Below, piece after piece: positions 7,983-16,040 of a stretch of 64,000 nt of DNA. The translations under genes and the position numbers were made by a program. Positions within the stretch are counted from its first letter, which is position 1. Each line of letters starts with the position of its first letter. The notes beneath the pieces were generated by a model. The model did no database searches, was not told where the DNA came from, and was given only the letters and a program-made list of their open reading frames with translations. The stretch covers positions 62,001 through 126,000 of the forward strand of contig NZ_CP077073.1 in NCBI RefSeq assembly GCF_019139535.1. Direction: 5' to 3'. The DNA comes from Pseudomonas muyukensis. Its GTDB lineage: Bacteria; Pseudomonadota; Gammaproteobacteria; Pseudomonadales; Pseudomonadaceae.

Positions 7983-8666
7983 ATGAACAAGTCCTTGCTC
8001 GGTGCCTCGCTCGTCGCGTTGGCGCTTGCAGCCCCTGTTGCCCACGCCCACCAGGCGGGGGATTTCATTCTCCGCGCCGGCGCCATCACCACCGCGCCAA
8101 ACGAAAACAGCGGCGACATCAAGCTCGATGGCGTCAAGGCCTCGGGCACCAAGGCAACCCTGGACAGCGACACCCAGCTGGGCCTGGCCTTCGCCTACAT
8201 GCTCACCGACCATATCGGCCTCGAGCTGCTGGCCGCCACACCGTTCAAGCACACCGTTGGCGTGAAGGGCCTTGGCCCAGGCCTGGATGGCAAGCTGGCC
8301 GACATCAAGCAACTGCCGCCGACCTTGTCGTTGCAGTACTACCCGATGGAGCCGTCCTCGAAGTTCCAGCCTTACGCTGGCGTGGGTATCAACTACACCC
8401 TGTTCTTCGATGAAGAACTGAGCAGCACCCGCAAGCAGCAGGGCTTCAGCAACATGAAGCTGCAGGACTCGATCGGCTTCGCCGGCCAGCTGGGCATGGA
8501 CTACATGATCACCGACAAGCTGCTGGTCAACGCCGCGGTCTGGTACGTCGACATCGATACCAAGGCCAGCATCAACGGCCCGAGCGCCCTGGGCGTCGGC
8601 AAGACCAAGGTCGACGTCGACGTCGACCCCTGGGTCTACATGGTCGGTATCGGCTACAAGTTCTGA
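7983..8666 (+). CDS. oprG: Outer membrane protein OprG (OmpW family)
   Basis: A 227-residue outer-membrane beta-barrel protein. The signal peptide MNKSLLGASLVALALAAPVAHAHQ is followed by eight predicted barrel strands, the conserved LGLAFAYMLTDHIGLELLAATPFKH segment and a C-terminal aromatic residue (GIGYKF) for BAM recognition. The family makes a small channel for hydrophobic solutes. It stands apart from the zinc-linked operon by 109 bases and has a candidate Anr box upstream. Its last 13 bases overlap the tail of the convergent MFS gene. Confidence 0.93.
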   Translation: MNKSLLGASLVALALAAPVAHAHQAGDFILRAGAITTAPNENSGDIKLDGVKASGTKATLDSDTQLGLAFAYMLTDHIGLELLAATPFKHTVGVKGLGPGLDGKLADIKQLPPTLSLQYYPMEPSSKFQPYAGVGINYTLFFDEELSSTRKQQGFSNMKLQDSIGFAGQLGMDYMITDKLLVNAAVWYVDIDTKASINGPSALGVGKTKVDVDVDPWVYMVGIGYKF

Positions 8667-9886
8667 TTCACCGCCTTGCCGCAGGCGCCAGCCTGGCTGG
8701 CGCCTGCGCAGGGCTGCTGGAACCACCAGCAGCACCCGGCCACCGCGCTGACCCCCGCCCCCAACCCGCACACCGCCCACCATCCCCACTGGCCATACAC
8801 CCAGGTCGCCGCCACGGCGCCCAGGCCACTGCCCAGCGAATAGCAGCACATGTAGGCGCCTATCAACCGGCTGGCAATCTCGCTGCGCCCGGCCAATAAA
8901 AGGCTCTGGCTGGTCACATGTACCGCCTGCACCGCCAGGTCGAGCAGCACCACCCCGATCACCAGCGCCAGCAGCGACTGTTCGAGGAAGGCCGTGGGCA
9001 GCCACGACAAGGTCAACAGCCCCAGCGCCAAGCCTGTGGTCCGGCGCCCCTGCCCCAGGTCGGCCAGGCGCCCGGCGCGTGATGCCGCCAGGGCGCCGGC
9101 GATTCCAGCAAGGCCGAACAGACCGACCTGGGTGTGATCCAGCGCCAGCGGTGCTGCGCTCAAGGGCAGTACCATGGCGCTCCAGAGCACGCTGAAGGCG
9201 GCGAACACCAGCAACGCCAACAGCCCGCGCTGGCGCAACAGGCGGTCATGCCGGTACAGGCCCAGTACCGAACACAGTATCGCCCAGTACCCCGGTCGCA
9301 CACCTTGTGCCCGAGCTGCGGGCAAGCGCCAGGCCAGCAACGCAGCCATCAGCAGCGTAAGCCCGGCGGCGCCGAAATAGACACCGCGCCAGCCCAACCG
9401 GTCAGCCACCAGCCCCGACACCAGCCGGGCCAGCAGGATGCCCAGCACCACGCCACTGGTGACCGTGCCCAGCGCCTGGCCCTGTTGCGTGGGGCTGGCC
9501 AAGGTCGCGGCATGCGCCACCAGCACCTGCACTACCACCGCCAACAGCCCGACCAGGGCCACGGCCCCCAGCAACATCGCCCAACGCGTGGCCAGCGCCA
9601 CTGCCAGCAAGGCCCCGGCCGCGACCAGCAACTGGGCAATGATCAACCGCCGACGGTCGAGCAGATCGCCCAACGGCACGATCAGCAGCAGGCCCAGGGC
9701 GTAACCGGCCTGGGTCATGCCCACCACCAGGCCGGCATGGGCGGGGTTGATGCCGAAGCTGGCCGCCATCGACTCCAGCAGCGGCTGGGCCAGGTACACA
9801 GTGGCAACGGCCAAGGCGCAGGCCGCCGCCAGCAACAGGGTCATGCCGCGACTGAGCGATTGAGGCGCAGAGCAGGTGCAGGTCAT
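8654..9886 (-). CDS. Major facilitator superfamily exporter
   Basis: A 410-residue membrane protein with about 12 hydrophobic segments. Motif A-like GDLLDRRRLI lies between helices 2 and 3, and DLGQGRRT occurs in the second half, typical of DHA-type drug or sugar efflux permeases (AraJ/YnfM-like). The ATG at 9886 is chosen over a TTG at 9892 because GAGG lies 8 bases before the ATG but only 2 bases before the TTG. It is divergent from an HxlR-type regulator with shared operator-like palindromes, so it is probably that regulator's target. The last dozen codons run through a terminator-like hairpin and into the oprG end. Confidence 0.9.
   Translation of the reverse strand: MTCTCSAPQSLSRGMTLLLAAACALAVATVYLAQPLLESMAASFGINPAHAGLVVGMTQAGYALGLLLIVPLGDLLDRRRLIIAQLLVAAGALLAVALATRWAMLLGAVALVGLLAVVVQVLVAHAATLASPTQQGQALGTVTSGVVLGILLARLVSGLVADRLGWRGVYFGAAGLTLLMAALLAWRLPAARAQGVRPGYWAILCSVLGLYRHDRLLRQRGLLALLVFAAFSVLWSAMVLPLSAAPLALDHTQVGLFGLAGIAGALAASRAGRLADLGQGRRTTGLALGLLTLSWLPTAFLEQSLLALVIGVVLLDLAVQAVHVTSQSLLLAGRSEIASRLIGAYMCCYSLGSGLGAVAATWVYGQWGWWAVCGLGAGVSAVAGCCWWFQQPCAGASQAGACGKAVNQNL
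8681..8707. terminator. Hairpin after oprG, inside the MFS coding tail
   Basis: GCAGGCGCCAG (8681-8691) pairs perfectly with CTGGCGCCTGC (8697-8707) around a CCTGG loop, beginning 14 bases after the oprG stop. There is no U-run, so it may protect the mRNA 3' end or act as a weak terminator. It lies within the last codons of the convergent MFS gene. Confidence 0.55.
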
Positions 9887-9906
9887 CAGCAATACCTCGG
9901 CAATCT

Positions 9907-9923
9907 GGTTTCAAATTAAAACC
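9907..9923. promoter_or_regulatory. Candidate HxlR operator, MFS-proximal copy
   Basis: GGTTTCAAATTAAAACC is an imperfect 17-base palindrome between the divergent MFS and HxlR genes. A second 17-base palindrome with the same GGTTT/AACC ends lies 41 bases further on, about four helical turns away. Paired sites of this kind suit binding by an HxlR dimer. Confidence 0.5.
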
Positions 9924-9947
9924 ACATGATGGATTTCTAGCAAATCC

Positions 9948-9964
9948 GGTTTTAATCTGCAACC
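9948..9964. promoter_or_regulatory. Candidate HxlR operator, regulator-proximal copy
   Basis: GGTTTTAATCTGCAACC is the second member of the operator-like pair. The flanking AACCAGAT at 9961-9968 is the inverted counterpart of ATCTGGTT at 9903-9910, so the whole intergenic region also forms a larger inverted arrangement. Confidence 0.5.
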
Positions 9965-9984
9965 AGATATGACGGAGGCCCACG

Positions 9985-10425
9985 ATGCTCGATGACAACA
10001 ATCAACAATGCCCGGTGGCCCGCGCCCTGGAGGTGCTGGGCGACCGCTGGGCGCTGATGATCCTGCGTGACGCTTTCGACGGGTTGCGGCGCTTCAGCGA
10101 GCTGCAGAAAAACCTGGGGCTGGCCAAGAACATCCTGGCCGGACGACTGAAGCTGCTGGTGGAGGCCGGCTTGCTGGTCCAGCAGCCCGCCTCGGATGGC
10201 AGCGCCTACAAGGAATACGTGCTGACGGACAAGGGCCGCTCGGTGTTTCCGGTCGTGGTCGGTCTACGCCAATGGGGGGAGCGGTTTCTGTTCGAGGCCG
10301 CAGAGCCTCGCTCGCAGCTGCTGGATGATCGCGCACAGCCCCTGGAAACCCTGCAGGTACGGGCCAAGGATGGACGGGTGCTGGGGCCGGAGGACTGCCG
10401 GCGGCGTGTGGTCCGGCATGCGTGA
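9985..10425 (+). CDS. HxlR-family transcriptional regulator
   Basis: A 146-residue winged-helix DNA-binding protein. The N-terminal CPVARALEVLGDRWALMILR is the hallmark of the HxlR/YodB family, with Cys9 at the position often used as a redox or electrophile sensor. The recognition region is around FSELQKNLGLAKNILAGRL and the wing is YKEYVLTDKGR. It is divergent from the MFS exporter and probably controls it, and perhaps itself, through the two palindromes at 9907-9964. Inducing signal unknown; quinone or electrophile stress is common for the family. Confidence 0.92.
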   Translation: MLDDNNQQCPVARALEVLGDRWALMILRDAFDGLRRFSELQKNLGLAKNILAGRLKLLVEAGLLVQQPASDGSAYKEYVLTDKGRSVFPVVVGLRQWGERFLFEAAEPRSQLLDDRAQPLETLQVRAKDGRVLGPEDCRRRVVRHA

Positions 10426-10461
10426 TACCCGGCCCTACGCGCCGCCTGTAGCAGCGGCGAC

Positions 10462-11394
10462 TCAGGCCTTGCCCAGCAGCCGTGCCAGGCCTTCGACGAA
10501 GGGCGTCGGCGCGGGGAACGCGAAGCGCGCCAGCAACCGCCCATTGTCCGCCCGCGAGTGACGGATATCGCCCGAGCGCGCCGGACCATGGCTGATCGCC
10601 GGCAGGCTGCCGAGCACTTGCTCCAGTGCCTTGAGCAGTTGGTTGAGCGAAGTGGCCTGGTTCAGGCCGATATTCACCGCGCCCTCTTCCACCGTCGGCA
10701 GCGCCAGCGCCTGGACCATCACCTGCACCAGGTCACCGACGTACAGGAAGTCACGGGTCTGCTCGCCGTCGCCGAACACCATGATCGGCTTGCCGCTGGT
10801 GGCGCGCTCGCAGAAGATGCTGATCACCCCGGAGTACGGCGAGGACGGGTCCTGGCGTGGCCCGAAGATATTGAAGAAGCGGAACACCACCGGCTCCAGG
10901 CCATGCTGGCGACGGTAGAAGTCCAGGTACTGCTCGCTGGCCAGTTTGTCCACCGCATAGGGGGTCAAGGGCGCCTTGGGCGTGTCCTCGGCGATCGACT
11001 GGCCCTCGCCGTTGTTGCCGTACACCGCCGCGCTGGAGGCGAACAGTACCCGCCGTACGCCGTTCAGGCGCATGGCTTCGCAGACGTTGAGGGTGCCGAT
11101 GAAGTTGCTCTGGTGGGTCTTGACCGGGTCTTCCACCGAGGCCTGCACCGAGGCCACCGCGGCCAGGTGCACCACCGCCTGGCAGCCAGCGGCGGCGCGC
11201 GCCACCAGGGCCGCGTCGGCGACATCGCCCTCGAGCAGCTCCAGGCGCGGATGGCCCAGTTGCAGGTTGTCGCGCTTGCCGGTCGACAGGTCGTCGAGCA
11301 CGCGCACCGCGTAGCCTTTTTCCAGCAACGCATCGCACAGGTGGGAGCCAATGAAGCCGGCACCGCCGGTGATCAGGATGGGGGCGTCAGCCAT
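10462..11394 (-). CDS. NAD-dependent epimerase/dehydratase (extended SDR)
   Basis: A 310-residue extended short-chain dehydrogenase. The NAD-binding GGAGFIG is near residues 10-16, the catalytic serine/tyrosine/lysine set is in SSAAVYG and YAVDK, and FRFFNIFGPRQ is typical of UDP-glucose 4-epimerase-like enzymes acting on nucleotide sugars. It overlaps the preceding SDR-like gene by 8 bases, so the two are translationally coupled. Substrate is not defined by sequence; a role in surface polysaccharide precursors is the usual guess, but no glycosyltransferases are nearby. Confidence 0.9.
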   Translation of the reverse strand: MADAPILITGGAGFIGSHLCDALLEKGYAVRVLDDLSTGKRDNLQLGHPRLELLEGDVADAALVARAAAGCQAVVHLAAVASVQASVEDPVKTHQSNFIGTLNVCEAMRLNGVRRVLFASSAAVYGNNGEGQSIAEDTPKAPLTPYAVDKLASEQYLDFYRRQHGLEPVVFRFFNIFGPRQDPSSPYSGVISIFCERATSGKPIMVFGDGEQTRDFLYVGDLVQVMVQALALPTVEEGAVNIGLNQATSLNQLLKALEQVLGSLPAISHGPARSGDIRHSRADNGRLLARFAFPAPTPFVEGLARLLGKA

Positions 11395-12313
11395 GTCGGT
11401 AGAAACGGTCCAGTAGGGGCGGCAAGCCGGCGCGCCAGGCACGCGGCTTGATACCGAATGTATGAAGGATCTTCTTGCAGGCCAGCACCGCGTGTTGCGG
11501 CTCTTCGCTGGCATCCGGACGCGCGGCGTGGGCCTGGGCGGTCGGCGCCTGCACGGCCAGCTTGCGCCACTGCCCGGCCTCGGCAAGGATCGCCTGGCCC
11601 AGCGCCAGCGGCGTGGTGGCCTCGTTGCCGGCGTAATGATAGGTGCCCCACAGCGGCGCCTGGCAATCGAGCTGCTTGAGCACCGAGAGGATCACCCGCG
11701 CGGCGTCGTCCACCGGCGTCGGGTTGCCGCGCCGGTCATCGGCCAGCAGCAGTTCCTGGGGTTGCTCGGCGCGGGTCAGGAAGCGCCCAAGGGCGCCATC
11801 GAGGCTCTCATCCAGCAGCCAGCCAAAGCGCAGCAGCACATGTTGCGGGCAGGTGGCGCGCACACTCTGCTCGATGCGCCATAGTGCCTGGCCACGCAGG
11901 CCGAGCGGCACCGGCTCGTCCTTCTCGCTGTAGGCGGTGGCCCGCGAACCGTCGAACACCCGGTAGCTGGAAGGCTGCACCAGGATCATCTCGTGGTGCT
12001 GGCACAGCTCGGCAAGCCGCTCCACCGCCCGCTCTTGCTGGGCCAGGCGCGGCTCGCTGACCGCCTCGGCCTGGAACCAGTCGAAGTAATAAGCCAGGTT
12101 GATGACAGCATCCGGGCGTTGTTCGTCGAGCAGCAGGGTCAGGCTGGCCGGGTCCCAGCCGTGTTCCGGCGGACGCGGCGCCAGGAAGGCGATGTCTTCC
12201 TCGGCCCCGAGGCGAATCAGCGCTTGCCCGAGGGCATTGCCACCACCCAACAGCATCAGGCGCATACGCATAGAGTCAACAGGTCCGCTCTGGTCGAAGG
12301 AGGAAGCGGCCAT
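11387..12313 (-). CDS. RmlD-like sugar-nucleotide-binding protein
   Basis: A Rossmann-fold protein of the dTDP-4-dehydrorhamnose reductase (RmlD) superfamily. The N-terminal dinucleotide motif is LLGGGNALGQALI, and PSSYRVFDGSRATAYSEKD corresponds to the RmlD region around its catalytic serine. The expected YxxxK pair appears degraded, so activity is uncertain. The start at 12313 (308 residues) has AGGA 9 bases upstream. A shorter start at 12271 (MRMRLMLL, 294 residues) matches where the fold begins but has no clear ribosome-binding site. It is cotranscribed with the downstream epimerase. Confidence 0.82.
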   Translation of the reverse strand: MAASSFDQSGPVDSMRMRLMLLGGGNALGQALIRLGAEEDIAFLAPRPPEHGWDPASLTLLLDEQRPDAVINLAYYFDWFQAEAVSEPRLAQQERAVERLAELCQHHEMILVQPSSYRVFDGSRATAYSEKDEPVPLGLRGQALWRIEQSVRATCPQHVLLRFGWLLDESLDGALGRFLTRAEQPQELLLADDRRGNPTPVDDAARVILSVLKQLDCQAPLWGTYHYAGNEATTPLALGQAILAEAGQWRKLAVQAPTAQAHAARPDASEEPQHAVLACKKILHTFGIKPRAWRAGLPPLLDRFYRHG

Positions 12314-12451
12314 TTTGCTGTTTCCTACAGGGGAAGTCCAACGCAGGCCCGGCCATGCGCCCGTTGCGCGTCGATTTGTCCGCCCCGCCACGCTGTTCCG
12401 CCTTGGCCGTCAGCTACTTATACTGCGCCATGCATGTTCAAGGAGACGCAC

Positions 12452-13294
12452 ATGGACACCGAGTCGACCCTCCCGCAGCGCAGCCAATGGCAATTCGATG
12501 AACCCGCCCCCGGCACCGAGCGATTCGTCGAGGAACGTTTCGACGGCTACCGCCAGCAGGCACGCCTGCTGCTGCCAGCGCATGAGCAGGCGCCAGCCGC
12601 CTTCGTCATCGGCGGTGCGCGTTCGGACTTCACCCGGCTCAACCCGCTGCTGTACCGCTTGCAGCAACAGGGCATCGGCTCGCTGACCGGCAACCTGTCC
12701 GGCCACAGCCTGGCCAGCGAGCCTGGGGCCCGAGAGGCCTCGCTGGCCAGCAACCTCGATGAAGCCCTGCGCTTTCACCAGCACCTCGACAGCCGCAGCG
12801 ATACCCTGATCGGCCACAGCCTGGGCGCAGCCATCGCCCTGAAGCTGGCGGCGCAACGCCCAAGCGTGCGCAAGCTGGTGCTGATCTGCCCGGCGGTCTA
12901 TCCCGATGCGGCCCATACCGCGCCCTTCGGCCCGGCGTTCACGGCGGCCATCCGCAAGCCATTCGCCTTTCTCGAATGCGACAGCTATGAGTTCCTGCGC
13001 CAGTTCCAGGGCCGGGTACTGCTGGTGATCGGTGAATACGACGGGCTCAACTCCAAGGTGCATGGCCAGGGCGCGGGTACCTCGGCAGGCACCCGGCGGC
13101 TGGCTGGGGTGGAGCGATACAGTCCCATCCCGGAAGAAGTCACCCACACACTGTTGCGCTCGGTACCGGCCCCCGACGTCGAATGCCTGATGCTGACCGA
13201 CTGCGACCACGGCATCGCCGCGCACCTGCGCGAGCGGCCAGAGGTGGCGGATCAGGTGGCGGCAGCGGTGGCGGCATTCATGCTCGAACGCTGA
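12452..13294 (+). CDS. Alpha/beta hydrolase
   Basis: A 280-residue cytoplasmic protein with the alpha/beta hydrolase catalytic triad visible: nucleophile Ser123 in GHSLG, Asp197 in GEYDGL and His253 in DCDHGI. The N-terminal part (WQFDEPAPGTERFVEERFDGY) is unlike classical lipases. The start at 12452 has a strong AAGGAGA ribosome-binding site. It is divergent from the RmlD-like gene and followed by a cluster of REP elements. The substrate is not predictable. Confidence 0.85.
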   Translation: MDTESTLPQRSQWQFDEPAPGTERFVEERFDGYRQQARLLLPAHEQAPAAFVIGGARSDFTRLNPLLYRLQQQGIGSLTGNLSGHSLASEPGAREASLASNLDEALRFHQHLDSRSDTLIGHSLGAAIALKLAAQRPSVRKLVLICPAVYPDAAHTAPFGPAFTAAIRKPFAFLECDSYEFLRQFQGRVLLVIGEYDGLNSKVHGQGAGTSAGTRRLAGVERYSPIPEEVTHTLLRSVPAPDVECLMLTDCDHGIAAHLRERPEVADQVAAAVAAFMLER

Positions 13295-13376
13295 TTGTTG
13301 GCAGTCCGGCAACTGGCGTGGGAGCGGGCATGCCCCGCAATACCAGCCTAGCCGTGTCCTGCTCCGCGGCGCCTGT

Positions 13377-13512
13377 TTCGCCAGCAAGGCTGGCGCCTAC
13401 GGGCCCAAGACCACCCCCAAACCCCGTAGGAGCCGGCTTGCCGGCGAACACCGGCGCAGCCGGTGCCATCTACCGCGTCGCCTGGTTCGCCAGCAACGCT
13501 GGCGCCTACAGG
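13377..13512. repeat. Cluster of three REP-type elements
   Basis: Copy A at 13377-13403 (TTCGCCAGCAAGGCTGGCGC...), inverted copy B at 13423-13448 (CCCGTAGGAGCCGGCTTGCC...) and direct copy C at 13486-13512 (TTCGCCAGCAACGCTGGCGC...). A small hairpin CACCGGC-GCA-GCCGGTG sits between B and C. They fill most of the 234-base gap between the convergent hydrolase and HTH-regulator genes and may serve as bidirectional transcription or mRNA-stability elements. No gene is seen in the gap. Confidence 0.8.
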
Positions 13513-13528
13513 AAGGTGTGCGCAGGGT

Positions 13529-14341
13529 TTATTCGATTTCGAACAGGCCGTTGCTGACCATCCCCGCGCTCAGGCGATCGCGGATATCGTCATCGATCCG
13601 TGGATCATCCGGCCGGTACAGTTTTATCTGGCGGAAGGCATTGATGCGATTGATCTCTTCCCCCAGGTACTCCCACACCACCCGGGTGCAGGCCGGATTG
13701 CGCCGGTCGCCGCTGGATACGCCGGTCTTGAGCCCGTTCAGGCGGCTGATGCGGCTCTTGAAGCTGGGGATGAGTATGGTCTGGCTCATCTCGTTCAGGG
13801 TCAGCGACTCGTAGTCGATGAGGAACATCCGGTCCTGCAACTGGAACGCCGCGCCCAGGTAGCGGCAACGCACCTCGGCCTGCTGGTCGTTGCCAATGCC
13901 GCGCTCCTGGCGTTCCTGGCGCTCGAACAGGAAACTGCCGCGCTCTTCCCACACATGCACCAGCGACACCAGGATCGACCCTGGCACCGACATGCAATTG
14001 GAATACTCGAAGTAGTAACCGCAGTAGCGCGACAGGTTGCCGGCTTCTTTATGCAGTGGCTTGAACAGTTCACTGATCGGGTCGTCCTGCTGGCCGACGC
14101 GCTGCTCGGGGTTGCGCGCGCCGATCAAGCGGGCGAACTGTTCGGGCGGCAGCCCCAGTTCGTAATCCTCGACGCCGAAGAAGTCGCCGATGCGCTTGAG
14201 GTTGTACGCCGTCGGCCGGCTCTGGCCGCTCAGGTACTTGTTGAATTGTGCCCGGTTGATCGACAGTTGCCGGCAAACCTCGGAGATAGAGCGGTAGTGG
14301 CTGCACGCCAATTTGAGGTTGATAGCGAATTGATCGCCCAT
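13529..14341 (-). CDS. Helix-turn-helix transcriptional regulator (Cro/C1-like N-terminus)
   Basis: A 270-residue regulator. The N-terminal HTH covers about residues 18-43 (ISEVCRQLSINRAQFNKYL then SGQSRP), followed by a second helical segment (IGDFFGVEDYELGLP). The C-terminal 180 residues form a domain that I do not recognise (YCGYYFEYSNCMSVPGSILV, YLGAAFQLQDRMFLIDYESL) and may sense a ligand. The start MGDQFAIN at 14341 places the HTH at the N-terminus as usual. It is divergent from an AGCS symporter, 181 bases away, and preceded by an inverted repeat that could be its operator. Its regulon cannot be told from sequence. Confidence 0.85.
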   Translation of the reverse strand: MGDQFAINLKLACSHYRSISEVCRQLSINRAQFNKYLSGQSRPTAYNLKRIGDFFGVEDYELGLPPEQFARLIGARNPEQRVGQQDDPISELFKPLHKEAGNLSRYCGYYFEYSNCMSVPGSILVSLVHVWEERGSFLFERQERQERGIGNDQQAEVRCRYLGAAFQLQDRMFLIDYESLTLNEMSQTILIPSFKSRISRLNGLKTGVSSGDRRNPACTRVVWEYLGEEINRINAFRQIKLYRPDDPRIDDDIRDRLSAGMVSNGLFEIE

Positions 14342-14360
14342 GATGCACGGGTCCAGATGA

Positions 14361-14392
14361 TGCGAGTGATGCCAGTCTAGCATCAACTCGCA
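14361..14392. promoter_or_regulatory. Inverted repeat upstream of the HTH regulator
   Basis: TGCGAGTGATGC (14361-14372) and GCATCAACTCGCA (14380-14392) are inverted copies that differ by one extra A, separated by 7 bases. The repeat lies 20 bases before the regulator start. It could be an autoregulatory operator or a hairpin in the 5' leader. Confidence 0.45.
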
Positions 14393-14522
14393 CCAAAATG
14401 GAGCAACCCGCGAAATTGTAACCACAGTTGTCATGGCCAACCATGCGCCCCCAATGAATAGCGGTGCGCCTGCCGTCCGCTGGTCTTTCCACGCGAAGAA
14501 TAAGAATCGAGGTCATTTTTCA

Positions 14523-15965
14523 ATGCTCGAAGCACTCAACGATTTCCTTTCGGGGAAACTCCTCATCGTGCTGATCGTCGGACTCGGCGGTTACTTCACC
14601 ATCCGCTCTCGGTTCGTCCAGTTCCGCCACTTCGGCCACATGTTCGGGGTGTTCAAGGAATCCCTTCGCGGCCAGGCAGGCCAACTGAGCTCGTTCCAGG
14701 CCCTGATGCTGAGCCTGGCCGGCCGTGTCGGCGCCGGTAACATCGCCGGTGTCGGTATCGCCGTGACCCTCGGCGGCCCTGGCGCGGTGTTCTGGATGTG
14801 GGTCACCGCCCTGGTGGGCATGGCCAGCAGCTTCTTCGAATGCACCCTGGCCCAGGTCTACAAGCGCGCCGACGGCGACGGCCTGTACCGCGGCGGCCCG
14901 GCGTACTACATCGAACACGGCCTGAAGCTGAAAAGCATGGCGATCGTGTTCTCGATCCTGCTGCTGGTCACCTACGGCTTCGCCTTCATCGGCCTGCAGT
15001 CGTACACCGTAACCCACTCGCTGCAGAACGCCTTTGCCTTCGAGCCCAAGCACACCGGCATCGTCCTCGCCGTGCTGCTGGCCGTGACCTTCATCGGCGG
15101 CATCAAGCGCATCGCCGCGGTGTCCGACTTGCTGGTGCCGGTCAAGACCCTGGCCTACATCGGCGTGACCCTGTACGTGATCGGCACTCAGATCGAACAC
15201 GTGCCGGCGATGCTGGAAACCATCTTCAAGAGCGCCTTCGGCCTCGACCCGGCGTTCGGTGGCCTGCTCGGCAGCGCCATCGTCATGGGCGTGAAGCGGG
15301 GTGTGTTCGCCAACGAAGCCGGCCTGGGCAGCGCGCCGAACGTCGCCGCCGTGGCCGCCGTGAAGCACCCCGGCGCCCAGGGCGTGGTCCAGGCGTTCAG
15401 CGTGTTCCTGGATACCTTCGTGATCTGCACCTGCACCGCGCTGCTGATCCTGCTGTCGGGCTTCTACACCCCGGGCTTCGAAGGTGATGGCATCGTCCTG
15501 ACGCAAAACTCGCTGGCCGCGGTGGTCGGTGACTGGGGCCGGGTGTTCGTCAGCGTCGCGCTGTCGCTGTTCGTCTTCACCTGCATCCTCTACAACTACT
15601 ACCTGGGCGAGAACAGCCTGCAGTTCCTCAGCCGCAACCGTGCCGTGCTGATGACCTTCCGCGGCCTGGTACTGGCGCTGGTGATCTGGGGTTCGATGCA
15701 GGACCTGTCGACGGTGTTCGCCTTCGCCGACATCACCATGACCTGCCTGGCGTTCGTCAACCTGATCGCCCTGGCCCTGCTGTTCAAGGTCGGCCTGCGG
15801 GTGATGCGTGACTACGACGACCAGCGCAAGGCGGGCATCAAGCAACCGGTGTTCGATTCCAGCAAGTTCACCGACCTGGACCTGGACCGCGCCGCCTGGC
15901 CGGCCAACCCGCAGGCTGCAACAGCTGCTGACAAAGCCGCCGCCCCGGCGCCAGCGCAGCACTGA
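14523..15965 (+). CDS. Na+/alanine-type amino acid symporter (AGCS family)
   Basis: A 480-residue inner-membrane transporter with about 11 hydrophobic helices. The AGCS hallmarks are present: LAGRVGAGNIAGVGIAVTLGGPGA near residues 65-90, GGPAYYIEHGL, and GVKRGVFANEAGLGSAP at about residues 256-272, lining the substrate and sodium path. It carries alanine or glycine in with sodium. It ends in a hydrophilic Ala/Pro-rich tail. The start MLEALNDFLSGK is chosen because it gives the usual N-terminus; the longer upstream frame is not conserved. It is followed by asparaginase after 75 bases, which suggests a shared amino-acid use theme. Confidence 0.93.
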   Translation: MLEALNDFLSGKLLIVLIVGLGGYFTIRSRFVQFRHFGHMFGVFKESLRGQAGQLSSFQALMLSLAGRVGAGNIAGVGIAVTLGGPGAVFWMWVTALVGMASSFFECTLAQVYKRADGDGLYRGGPAYYIEHGLKLKSMAIVFSILLLVTYGFAFIGLQSYTVTHSLQNAFAFEPKHTGIVLAVLLAVTFIGGIKRIAAVSDLLVPVKTLAYIGVTLYVIGTQIEHVPAMLETIFKSAFGLDPAFGGLLGSAIVMGVKRGVFANEAGLGSAPNVAAVAAVKHPGAQGVVQAFSVFLDTFVICTCTALLILLSGFYTPGFEGDGIVLTQNSLAAVVGDWGRVFVSVALSLFVFTCILYNYYLGENSLQFLSRNRAVLMTFRGLVLALVIWGSMQDLSTVFAFADITMTCLAFVNLIALALLFKVGLRVMRDYDDQRKAGIKQPVFDSSKFTDLDLDRAAWPANPQAATAADKAAAPAPAQH

Positions 15966-16040
15966 TACCCTGCCCTGCCACAGCCGCCCCGTTCGCGGGC
16001 GGCTGCCTCTTCCTTCGCTACATCGCTACGGAATGCTTCC

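Noticed and set aside
13377..13512. Possible CRISPR-like repeat cluster
   Set aside because: Only three copies in alternating orientation with a REP core and uneven spacing; no cas genes.
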